Assembly: GCA_004124295.1 (NCBI GenBank)
Contig: SCKI01000001.1
Span: forward strand, 434,001 to 498,000
Direction of reading: 5' to 3'
Source of the DNA: Fidelibacterota bacterium
GTDB lineage: Bacteria; Fidelibacterota; Marinisomatia; SCGC-AAA003-L08; TS1B11
DNA length: 64,000 bases
Shown here: piece by piece, positions 26,448 to 34,600 of the stretch
Layout of the letters: every line of letters starts with the position of its first letter
Numbering within the stretch: position 1 is the first letter of the stretch
Notes under the pieces: generated by a model
The model's database searches: none
What the model was told of the DNA's origin: nothing
What the model saw: the letters and a program-made list of their open reading frames with translations, nothing else
Position numbers and translations under genes: made by a program

Positions 26448-27336
26448 GGCTGGCCTTGAAGGAGAGCGGTTCGGTCTGGAGGGTCGTATGTTCAATGCCC
26501 CACTGATTGCGCAGCAGTTCCTGGGTGGACTGGAGGCAATCGGGCCAGTGCCCCCCTTCGACGCATTCGTCGGTCACCTCGATATGGGCGCTTAGCGCCA
26601 GCACTCCCGATGAGATGGCCCAGATGTGTAAATCGTGTACGTCCACCAGATGTTCCCCGGCCTTCATGGCAGCGGTGATGGCCCGGTAGTCAATTTCGGC
26701 AGGGGTGCTCTCCATCAGGATATCGATGGCTTTCAGCAGCAGTTGCCAGCCACCCCACAGGATCAACAGGGCGATAAAGACGCTGGCCAGGGTGTCGATG
26801 GGGGTCCAGCCGGTGAACAGGATGACAGCCCCGGCCACCATGGCCCCGATGGATCCGAGGGCGTCCAGCAGCATGTGCAGAAAAGCCCCCTGCATGTTCA
26901 GGTTGCCGTGGCTGGTCCGGTAGATGAGCCGGGCGCTGACCAGGTTAACGAGCAGGCCGACGGTGGCGATGATCAATACCAGCCCGCCGGCGATGGGACG
27001 GGGCTGGCCCAGGCGTTGGAACGCTTCGAAGAGGATGGCGCCGCACAGCAGTATCAGCAGGACCCCGTTCAGCAGGGCGCCGATGATCTCGGCCCGCAGA
27101 TAGCCGTAGCTGCGCCGGTCGTCCTTAGGGCGCAAGGCCAGCCAGCTGGCAAACAGGGCCAGCGAGATGGCGCCCACATCGGTGAGCATATGGCCGGCAT
27201 CGGAGAGCAGGGCCATGGACCCGGTGAGCACGCCGCCCACGGCCTCAACAAGCATGTAGACGAAATTCAGGACCAGCACCAGGCGCAAGCTGCGCTGCTG
27301 GTCCCGTCGCTCGTGTATCACCGTTTCCGACGTCAT
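26440..27336 (-). CDS. Cation diffusion facilitator (CzcD-like zinc/divalent metal efflux)
   Basis: 298 residues, six membrane segments and a cytosolic C-terminal domain. Metal site motifs: SDAGHMLTD in segment 2 (HxxxD) and FLHMLLDALGS in segment 5 (HxxxD), as in Zn2+/H+ antiporters of the CzcD/ZitB subfamily. The tail (VHDLHIWAISSGVLALSAHIEV) is the usual dimerising domain. First gene of the five-gene minus-strand operon, overlapping the DUF4159 gene by 8 bp. Confidence 0.92.
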   Translation of the reverse strand: MTSETVIHERRDQQRSLRLVLVLNFVYMLVEAVGGVLTGSMALLSDAGHMLTDVGAISLALFASWLALRPKDDRRSYGYLRAEIIGALLNGVLLILLCGAILFEAFQRLGQPRPIAGGLVLIIATVGLLVNLVSARLIYRTSHGNLNMQGAFLHMLLDALGSIGAMVAGAVILFTGWTPIDTLASVFIALLILWGGWQLLLKAIDILMESTPAEIDYRAITAAMKAGEHLVDVHDLHIWAISSGVLALSAHIEVTDECVEGGHWPDCLQSTQELLRNQWGIEHTTLQTEPLSFKASHD

Positions 27337-27394
27337 GGGCCGGTAATCTACAACTGTGTTGGCCTAGGTTTGGGGGATTTCAGCGGAAGCTGAA

Positions 27395-28351
27395 TCAGGA
27401 AATGTGAGCGACCCGGTTCCGGCCCGTCCCTTTCGCCAGGTAAAGCCCCTTGTCGGCGCGGTCCAGCAGACTGTTGAGGGTATCATCCTCCCGAAACTGT
27501 GCCACACCGATGCTTACGGTGACCTCGCGAAGGGTTTTCCCTTCCACATTAACTTCCATTTTGGAGACAAACATGCGCAGCTTTTCGGCCAGCAGGAGGG
27601 CTTGCTCCAAAGTGGTCTCCGGCAGCATCAGCACGAATTCCTCACCGCCATAGCGGCCGGCGAAATCGCTACGCCGGATGTTCTGCTTCAAGGACTTCGT
27701 CACGCCCTTGATCACTTCGTCACCGACCAGATGGCCGTAGGTGTCGTTAAACCGCTTGAACAGGTCAATATCGACCATCAGAACCGATAGGGGGTGGCCG
27801 TACCGGCCCGAGCGGATGATCTCGATTTCGAGTTGCTCCATCAGCGCCCGCCGGGACATGAGGTCGGTGAGGCTGTCGAACATGGCCATGCGCTCCAACT
27901 CGACGCGCTCTTCCTCAACGGCTTTGGAGTGGCTCCAGCGGTTCCGGGCCTGCACCAGCGATTCGGTCAGCCCGGTTCGGCTCAAGGTGGACTTGGGTAT
28001 GTAGTCAGCGGCACCCCGCTTCATGGCCTCAACGGCAATGAGTTCGTCGCCGTCGGCAGCCAGGATGATGGTGGGGGCCACATTTTTTGCACTGATCTCG
28101 TCCAGCCACTCGAGCATCGACTTGCCTTCCAGGTTCAATGCCAGGATGACCACATCGGGAGGCGCAGTCTCAAGCAGCATCGCAATCTGCTTGCTGTCGG
28201 TCGATGCCTGCAGATTAAAATTGAGGCCGTTGGACTGCTTCAGATATCCTTCCACGAGCTGCCGGGTGGCTTCATCTTCATCGCACATGAGCACCGAAAT
28301 AATATCCGGTCTTTTCTGCAGATTTTCGCGAGTCTCGTTTTCCATGGTCAT
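27395..28351 (-). CDS. Diguanylate cyclase with degenerate receiver domain
   Basis: 318 residues from ATG 28351 (second ATG at 28345); the frame runs open further upstream, but the receiver domain begins here. Residues about 15-135 form a CheY-like receiver (VLMCDEDEATRQLVEGYL; Lys in YIPKSTL), but the phospho-acceptor position reads VVILALNLEG, with Ala71 in place of Asp. A short helix leads to a GGDEF domain with an active-type RYGGEEF motif and SIGVAQF. It should make cyclic-di-GMP, controlled by something other than phosphorylation of this Asp. Confidence 0.88.
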   Translation of the reverse strand: MTMENETRENLQKRPDIISVLMCDEDEATRQLVEGYLKQSNGLNFNLQASTDSKQIAMLLETAPPDVVILALNLEGKSMLEWLDEISAKNVAPTIILAADGDELIAVEAMKRGAADYIPKSTLSRTGLTESLVQARNRWSHSKAVEEERVELERMAMFDSLTDLMSRRALMEQLEIEIIRSGRYGHPLSVLMVDIDLFKRFNDTYGHLVGDEVIKGVTKSLKQNIRRSDFAGRYGGEEFVLMLPETTLEQALLLAEKLRMFVSKMEVNVEGKTLREVTVSIGVAQFREDDTLNSLLDRADKGLYLAKGTGRNRVAHIS

Positions 28352-28526
28352 TGTACCGTATGGTTTGGCTACAATATATTCAATTTGGCTGTGCCGTGCA
28401 AACCACAGTGATTGCAGGTTGTTGGGCACCGCCGGGAGTATAAGCATGTATGATGCCGGAAAAAACCCTTCAGTTTCACCCTGCCCCGAGCGCAGAAACG
28501 GGCTGCCGGGACCATTCCGGCGCCGG

Positions 28527-30368
28527 ATGGCTGCGCTCCGCAGGCCGCCGTTTTCCGGCAGAAAGTGCGTCCTGTTACTGGCGGTTCTGGCAGCCACCGG
28601 TCTCAGTGGCCAGGTGCAGCACTGGAAGCCCTGGAAAATAAGGGCGTTCTGGGAACGGCAGTTGAATCCCCTGGAGTTCAGGCTGCCCGTTTCCCTGATA
28701 CCTTTCGATGTGAAGGCGGGCCTGGCCATGTACGGCGGCCCCGACATGATCGCCGGGCTCCCCTTTTCACTGCTGGGCAGGGACTATTCGGTGGCTTCCC
28801 TGGACAGCACCGAATCCGAGGTGATCACCATCGGCAACCCTTTCCGGCGCCTGCTGCTGATCTACGATCTGGATTTCCTGCAGCTGAACCTGAGCAGCAG
28901 GCTGTTGCCCATCAGCAGCCTCGATATCCTGGCCGGCCTGGCCATACGGACGCACCAGATACCCTTTGCCCCCGCTGTGCCCAGCCACTGGCCCTCCGAT
29001 GGCACCCAATACCGCTTCGCCCCGGTGTTTCATACGGGCCTGGTGACCCTCACCTTCGGCTATCAGCGCTCGGAGCGGCTGTATGCCTATCTGAAAACCA
29101 GCTACGGTTACGCCACCGGTAACCTCTACCGGGCCGGCCTCGTCCAGCGGAACCTGAAGGGCAGCGGCACGGCAGCGGACTGGGCGCTGGGCATCAAGCG
29201 GCTGTCGGCCGGCAGCGACATTCCGCGCATGGCCCTGGGGCTGGAGCTCAGGTACCACAGCCTCGACATCCCGGCCCTGGAGGTGCCCCTGCTGGAGGAT
29301 GAGGATGGCAACAAGTTCAAGCTCTCACCCGTGGAAGGGCTGCAGTACCGCTCCCTGGGGGTCTTCATCACCTTCGGGGCCTTCTTCGGCGGGAGACCGA
29401 CCGCCGCCGACCGGGCCAAGGATGATCTCTACCGGGGCGATTACATGGCTGCCCGGGATAAGCTCAACAGCTTCATACGGCAATATCCCAACCATGCCAG
29501 GGTGAAGCGGGCCCGGAAGCTGCTGGCCTTGGCCGAGAAGATGGCCCCTTACCAGCAGGTGGACCTGGCCCGGGCCTACCAGGCCCGGGGGGACCTGGAG
29601 AAGGCCCTGCGTTGGTATGGCGAAGCGGAGGTCACCACTGATACGGCACTGATTGGAGATATCGGCGCCGGCCAGGAGGAGGTAGGCTATGTCTATCTGC
29701 AACGGGCCAGCGATGCCCTGCAGCAGAACGACCTGGAGGCGACCAGCCGGATTTTGCGCAACGCCAACTTGCTGCTGCCGGGAGAAAAGGTGGTGGTGCA
29801 CCGCTTCGAGGCCGAAGTGCTGATCCGCCGAGGCCACCAGTACCGGACCCTGGGGAACCACACGGCGGCCCTGCGCAGCTATAATGATGCGATCCGCATT
29901 GATCCCGGACGGAAAGTGGAAATCGACGGCTACCGGGTGCGCCTCGCCGAGGACCTGTTGCGCCATGCCGCCGTTGCCGCCGACCGGTCCGCCCTGGCCC
30001 TGGCGGTGGAATCGCTGCAACTGAGCCGGAGCCTGGATCCCGGGGCCGATCCCCAGCTCGATTCCATGGTGGTGGACCTGCAGAACAGGCTGGCCCAGAT
30101 GAGCCAGGCCCAGATCAGAACTGCCGTTGAGGCCCAGATGGAACTGGCCCGGGAAATCCGCAACCGGGTGCCTCCCACCCGGCCCCGGATCGGCATGCTG
30201 GTAGCCGCCCTGGAGGAGGCCATCGGCCCCCCGGACCAGGTAACCCAGGCCCGCGACCCACGGGGGGTGAACCATCAGATTTGGGAATACCGGGCCGGCG
30301 AATTTCCCGGCCAGTACTATTTTGAGAATTATATCCTGAAACGGATCGAGTTGGCGCCGCAGCGCTAG
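28527..30368 (+). CDS. Outer-membrane-associated TPR protein
   Basis: 613 residues from ATG 28527; ATG 28446 is an alternative with no signal advantage. Leader KCVLLLAVLAATGLSGQ. Residues about 30-290 look like barrel-type strands (FGYQRSERLYAYLKTSYGYATG, LGLELRYHSLDIPALEV, GVFITFGAFFGGRP); the following 280 are TPR-like helices (YRGDYMAARDKLNSFIRQYPNHARVKRARKLLALA; YRTLGNHTAALRSYNDAIRIDPG). A C-terminal segment (IGPPDQVTQ, IWEYRAGEFPGQYYF) resembles small envelope modules. Function unknown. Confidence 0.65.
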   Translation: MAALRRPPFSGRKCVLLLAVLAATGLSGQVQHWKPWKIRAFWERQLNPLEFRLPVSLIPFDVKAGLAMYGGPDMIAGLPFSLLGRDYSVASLDSTESEVITIGNPFRRLLLIYDLDFLQLNLSSRLLPISSLDILAGLAIRTHQIPFAPAVPSHWPSDGTQYRFAPVFHTGLVTLTFGYQRSERLYAYLKTSYGYATGNLYRAGLVQRNLKGSGTAADWALGIKRLSAGSDIPRMALGLELRYHSLDIPALEVPLLEDEDGNKFKLSPVEGLQYRSLGVFITFGAFFGGRPTAADRAKDDLYRGDYMAARDKLNSFIRQYPNHARVKRARKLLALAEKMAPYQQVDLARAYQARGDLEKALRWYGEAEVTTDTALIGDIGAGQEEVGYVYLQRASDALQQNDLEATSRILRNANLLLPGEKVVVHRFEAEVLIRRGHQYRTLGNHTAALRSYNDAIRIDPGRKVEIDGYRVRLAEDLLRHAAVAADRSALALAVESLQLSRSLDPGADPQLDSMVVDLQNRLAQMSQAQIRTAVEAQMELAREIRNRVPPTRPRIGMLVAALEEAIGPPDQVTQARDPRGVNHQIWEYRAGEFPGQYYFENYILKRIELAPQR

Positions 30369-30380
30369 GCGGGGCCGGGG

Positions 30381-31475
30381 CTAGAGGATGCGGTAGGCCC
30401 GCAGGCCCCAGATGATCTCGGTGATGGTCGCCCGCACCACGCCGAACGCGGGGACCGCAAACAGCATGCCCAGCGGCCCCATTATCGAGTTGCCCACCAT
30501 AATTACGACCATCACCAGCAGGGGATGCATGCCCACATTGCTGGACATGATCTTCGGCGAGATCAAGAAATTGTCGATCATCTGAACGAAAAGAAACATG
30601 CCCACAATGGCCAAGGGCACCATGGCGCTGATCCCCGCCGGTCCTTGATCTGTCACCACATAGGCGATGATGGCCGGCACCATACCGACGAACGGTCCGA
30701 TAAAGGGAATCAGGTTGGCGATGCCTGCCAGCATGCCGATGATGAAGGCATAGGGGATGTTCACATCCATAATCCACGACACCATGTAGAGGCCGATGGT
30801 CGACAGCACCCCCACCGATGCTGCGGCAATGCCCTGGCCCCGGAGGTAGCCACTCACCTGTGCCTGAACCTTGTCCAGCAGGTTCAGGGTCATCTCGAAA
30901 TAGGCGTTGGGCACACTGCGGACAAACGCCACCTTAAAGTTGCGGCTTTCCAGCAGGAGGATAAAGGTGAACACCAGCACCAGGACAATGTTCATGATGA
31001 CGCCGATCAGTTTGCCGATCATGCCGGCGAGATCTTTGAGCAGGGACTGCAGAAACTGGCCACTTCCAGCGACCCATTCGGTCAACTTGGCTTCCACGGT
31101 TTCATGATAGTTTTCCGGCACGATGTCCAGCAGTGATTTTTTCAACGCTCCGCTGAGATCGCTATCACCCTCTCCCGAGACCGCTTGACCCATTGATCTC
31201 GCCTCGTCGAGGAGGATAGGTCCCAGGGTGCTCACCAGGCCCACCACCAGAAGGATGATGGCGCCGTAAATGCTCAGCACGGCCGCTATCCTGCTGCCGC
31301 CCAGGTGCATCTCGAGCCAGTCTGCCACCGGGCCGAGGATGCTGGTGAGCAGCAGCGCGATCACCAGCAGGAGCAGGATGGGGGCGATGTGGCTCCATAG
31401 GGCCACGACGACTAAAAGGGGGATAATGATTTGCGCGCTTTTGAGCAAATAGCGCAAGATCTGGGTGGAGGTCAT
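30381..31475 (-). CDS. AI-2E/UPF0118-family transporter
   Basis: 364 residues with about seven to eight membrane segments and the long mid-protein amphipathic region usual for the family. Motifs: LLLLVIALLLTSILGPVADWLE, VQAQVSGYLRGQGIAA, FIIGMLAGIANLIPFIGPFVGMVPAII, QMIDNFLISPKIMSSNVGMHPL and GPLGMLFAVPAFGVVR. Members export autoinducer-2 or exchange Na+/H+ in different bacteria, so the substrate is not predictable. Confidence 0.9.
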   Translation of the reverse strand: MTSTQILRYLLKSAQIIIPLLVVVALWSHIAPILLLLVIALLLTSILGPVADWLEMHLGGSRIAAVLSIYGAIILLVVGLVSTLGPILLDEARSMGQAVSGEGDSDLSGALKKSLLDIVPENYHETVEAKLTEWVAGSGQFLQSLLKDLAGMIGKLIGVIMNIVLVLVFTFILLLESRNFKVAFVRSVPNAYFEMTLNLLDKVQAQVSGYLRGQGIAAASVGVLSTIGLYMVSWIMDVNIPYAFIIGMLAGIANLIPFIGPFVGMVPAIIAYVVTDQGPAGISAMVPLAIVGMFLFVQMIDNFLISPKIMSSNVGMHPLLVMVVIMVGNSIMGPLGMLFAVPAFGVVRATITEIIWGLRAYRIL

Positions 31476-31535
31476 CGGCCGGCTCTTTGTCAGGTTACCT
31501 GGTGCCGCCGGAGTTAGACAATGCGGGAACGAGGT

Positions 31536-32057
31536 TTAATTTTCGTCGCCGGACTGCGCTTTTTGGGCCGCGGAAAGATAATCATTCGTTTTGCGCAGTC
31601 TCGAGGCGATGACCTTGGCCAGGTTCATCAGTACCTTGTTTCCAATGGCTGGAAAGCGGGTGATGATGTCCTGCAGTTCGGGACGGAAGAAGGAAATAAG
31701 CCGGGTCTCTCCGGAGCTCAGGGCCGTGGCTGACCGGCTGGCGTCATCCACCAGTGCCAGGTCGCCAAAAAAGTCGCCATCGGTCAGCTCGGAATAGATG
31801 ATGGGATTGTCGGGATTCTCATTGTTGACGATCTGGACATCTCCCTGGATGATGATGTACATGCCCAGACCGGGATCACCCTGGCGGAATATGATTTCCC
31901 CGGCCTTGAAATCCCGGTGGTGAACAATGCGCTCCACTTCACGCAGCTCGCGCTTGGAAAAATCGGCGAACACGGGGACATTTCGCAGGGCCGTTGCCGT
32001 TTCAGAACGTGCTTCATTGCCGCGCTTGAAAATATTCTCCCAAATGGCGTTCTTCAT
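31536..32057 (-). CDS. Cyclic-nucleotide-binding-domain protein
   Basis: 173 residues from ATG 32057; ATGs at 32111 and 32135 are possible starts. One cNMP-binding beta-roll: FADFSKRELREVERIVHHRDFKAGEIIFRQGDPGLGMYIIIQGDVQI, DGDFFGDLALVDDASRSATA (FGE-type phosphate cassette with Gly-Asp in place of Gly-Glu), then helices. There is no DNA-binding domain, so it is a sensor or adaptor and not a CRP regulator. Confidence 0.85.
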   Translation of the reverse strand: MKNAIWENIFKRGNEARSETATALRNVPVFADFSKRELREVERIVHHRDFKAGEIIFRQGDPGLGMYIIIQGDVQIVNNENPDNPIIYSELTDGDFFGDLALVDDASRSATALSSGETRLISFFRPELQDIITRFPAIGNKVLMNLAKVIASRLRKTNDYLSAAQKAQSGDEN

Positions 32058-32164
32058 GTCTGGAAGTTCACCCGTCTTATACGATATGTCAAGCCAGTAT
32101 CGGAAAGGCATAATCGGTGAAAAGCGTTGCATCATCTAGACGCCCCCTCTATTTTCGAGCCGCC

Positions 32165-33388
32165 ATGCCGGGAAAATTGCCATATCTGATCGGGGCCTTT
32201 GCGCTGGCTCTGGCCCCCCTGCTGGCCCAGGATGCGGCGGAACTGCGCCAGTTCGACAGCCAGATCGGGTCAAAGCAGAGCGAGCTGGGCCGCCTGCGGG
32301 AGGAAATCGCCCAGTACGAGCGCCGCATCGCCGCCCAGGATGCAGCCGAAAAGACCACCCTGGAGGCCGTTTATGAGCTGGAGGAGCGCATCTCCCTCAC
32401 CAGCCGCCTGGTGCAGGCCATTCAGGGGCAGATTGTCCAGCTCAGCGACTCCATCGACCTGGCCCAGAGGAAAATTGCCGCCGGCGAAGAGGAAATCGCC
32501 ACCCTGAAACGCAACCTGTCCGAGCGTTTCGTGCACATCTACAAACGCCGCCGGGCATCGTCCCTCGAATTGATTCTCACCGCCGCCGACTGGCACCAGG
32601 CCAGCTACCGGGGCAAGTATCTCAAGGTGGCCGCCGATTATGACCGCAGCCTGACCAGCAGGGTCAAGACCGAGATTGTCCGGTTGGAGAATCAGAAAAT
32701 ACAACTGGCCAATGACCGCTCCCTGCAGCGCCAGCTGCTGGCCGAAAAGGGGCGTGAGGACCAGGAACTCCAGCGCAACAAGACCAAGCGCCGCCGGCAG
32801 ATTGAAAAGATCAAGCGCGACCGCCAGCAGGACCAGCGGCAGCTGCTGCAGAAAAAGCAGGCCGCAGTGGAAATGGAGCGCATCATCAAGGGCCTGCTGT
32901 TCTCCCGGGGACGCCGGGCCACCGAGTTGGCCACCATCCGAGCCGCCCGGGAAGATATAGAAGCGCCGGACATCACTTTCTACAAGGGCCGCTTGCCCTG
33001 GCCCACCACCGGACGGGTCGTGACCCCTTTCGGCCCCCAGCGCAATCCCCGCACCGGAACCATCACCGAGAATCCCGGCATCGATATCGGCGCCCGGCCC
33101 GGCGCCATGGTAACCGCCGCCCTGTCGGGCCTGATCACCACCATTACCTACATCCGGGGCTACGGCACGACCGTCATCATTGATCACGGCAAGGACCTCT
33201 ATACCGTCTACGCACTGGTGGAGGATGTGGAGGTCTCCGAGGGCCAGTATGTGGACCAGGGCGAGCTGATCGCCCATGTGGCCGGCAGCGGCAGCCTGGA
33301 CGGCGCCAGGATGCACTTCGAGGTCTGGACCCATCAGCAGAAGCAGGATCCGGAACTGTGGCTCTCCAAACCTATCGCCCAACGATGA
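32165..33388 (+). CDS. EnvC/NlpD-like murein hydrolase activator with degenerate LytM domain
   Basis: 407 residues from ATG 32165, which opens a signal peptide (LPYLIGAFALALAPLLAQ). Residues about 25-270 are coiled coil (QIGSKQSELGRLREEIAQYERRI; QLLQKKQAAVEMERIIKGLL), followed by a LytM/M23 domain (WPTTGRVVTPFGPQRNP, NPGIDIGARPGAMV, VIIDHGKDLYTVYALV, ARMHFEVW). The first zinc His is Asn and the HxH tail reads YALV, so it probably does not cut murein but activates amidases, as EnvC does. It overlaps holB by 4 bp. Confidence 0.85.
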   Translation: MPGKLPYLIGAFALALAPLLAQDAAELRQFDSQIGSKQSELGRLREEIAQYERRIAAQDAAEKTTLEAVYELEERISLTSRLVQAIQGQIVQLSDSIDLAQRKIAAGEEEIATLKRNLSERFVHIYKRRRASSLELILTAADWHQASYRGKYLKVAADYDRSLTSRVKTEIVRLENQKIQLANDRSLQRQLLAEKGREDQELQRNKTKRRRQIEKIKRDRQQDQRQLLQKKQAAVEMERIIKGLLFSRGRRATELATIRAAREDIEAPDITFYKGRLPWPTTGRVVTPFGPQRNPRTGTITENPGIDIGARPGAMVTAALSGLITTITYIRGYGTTVIIDHGKDLYTVYALVEDVEVSEGQYVDQGELIAHVAGSGSLDGARMHFEVWTHQQKQDPELWLSKPIAQR

Positions 33389-34575
33389 TCTATTCCGACC
33401 TGGTGTGGCACCGGCGCCAGTGGGATCAGTTGCAGACTGCCGTCCGCGCCGGCCGGCTGGCCCACGCCCACCTGTTCCACGGACCGGCTGGCTCAGGCAA
33501 GGAGGGGCATGCGCTGGAGCTGGGGGCTCTGCTCAACTGCCGCTCACCCCGGGATGGCACGGCCTGCGGGCTTTGCGACAGCTGTCTGAAGATGGCCACC
33601 CTGCAGCATCCCGATTTGCACATCGTGGTGCCCCTGCCCCGCCGGAATCCGCTGGACAAGCACGACCCGCCGCTGAAGGCCCTCCGTCCCGCCGATGTGC
33701 AGAACCTGCAGGCCCAGCTGCAGGCCAAAGGCAGCGACCCCTACCACAAGGTGGCCCTGGAGGGAGCCCATTCCATTCTGATCAATTCGATCCGCGAGCT
33801 GCGCCGCACGGCCGCCCTCAAACCCGCTGAAGGGGGCTGGCGGGTGATCCTGATTTTTGATGCCGAGAAGCTGGCCCAGCCCACCCCCGCGGCCGCCAAT
33901 GCCCTGCTCAAGCTGCTGGAGGAACCGCCGCCCCAGACGGTGTTTATCCTGGTGACCGATAGGCCCAATCTGTTGCCGCCGACGATCCACTCGCGCTGCC
34001 TCCGGCTCCACTTTCCGGCCCTGCCCCACGCCGGGGCCAAGGCCTATATCATCAGCCGCTACAACCTCGATCCGACGGATGCCGATGTGTTGATCCACAC
34101 CTGCGGAGGCAACCTGCATCTGGCCCGGCAGGTGCTGGCCAGCGGGGAGCGAGGCAGCCTCGGCGGGGCCGCGGACGATCTCCTGGAGGCCCTGCTGCAG
34201 GTCAAGCCGCGCCACTGGGAACGGTTGGTGAACGATCTGGCCCAGCTCTGGCGCAGACAACCGGCGGAACTCCACTACCGGTTGCAGATGCTGCAGCTCT
34301 GGTTTCGGGATTTGCTGGTGTTGAGCCAGACAGGTTCCGGCGAGAAGCTCATTTTCGGCCACCGGCGGGAGCAGCTCCAGCGCCATCTCGACACCTTTCC
34401 CCGGGCCCTGTGGGGCGTCGCCGCGCTGGCCGTGGAGTCCGGGCAGAGCCTGCTCGAACGGCAGGTCAACCCGGCCCTGCTGCTGACCAACCTTATCCTG
34501 GACATCCGCCAGGCCATGAAGGGCCGGGAAGCGCCCCGGGTGGGCAGCCTTGCCGCACCGGCAGGCCCGGCCTAA
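33385..34575 (+). CDS. holB: DNA polymerase III delta-prime subunit
   Basis: 396 residues from ATG 33385 (ATGA overlap with envC). AAA+ clamp-loader fold: HLFHGPAGSGKEGHALELG (Walker A), a four-Cys zinc module (LLNCRS, ACGLCDSCLKM), VILIFDAEKLAQPTPAAANALLKLLEEPPPQTVFIL and SRCLRLHF (SRC motif). Delta-prime is the stator of the sliding-clamp loader; the SRC arginine serves the neighbouring ATPase site. Gene order envC-holB-metG-tatD places it in a replication and translation housekeeping block. Confidence 0.9.
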   Translation: MIYSDLVWHRRQWDQLQTAVRAGRLAHAHLFHGPAGSGKEGHALELGALLNCRSPRDGTACGLCDSCLKMATLQHPDLHIVVPLPRRNPLDKHDPPLKALRPADVQNLQAQLQAKGSDPYHKVALEGAHSILINSIRELRRTAALKPAEGGWRVILIFDAEKLAQPTPAAANALLKLLEEPPPQTVFILVTDRPNLLPPTIHSRCLRLHFPALPHAGAKAYIISRYNLDPTDADVLIHTCGGNLHLARQVLASGERGSLGGAADDLLEALLQVKPRHWERLVNDLAQLWRRQPAELHYRLQMLQLWFRDLLVLSQTGSGEKLIFGHRREQLQRHLDTFPRALWGVAALAVESGQSLLERQVNPALLLTNLILDIRQAMKGREAPRVGSLAAPAGPA

Positions 34576-34600
34576 ATTCCTCCCCAGGGTCCTGTTGCCG

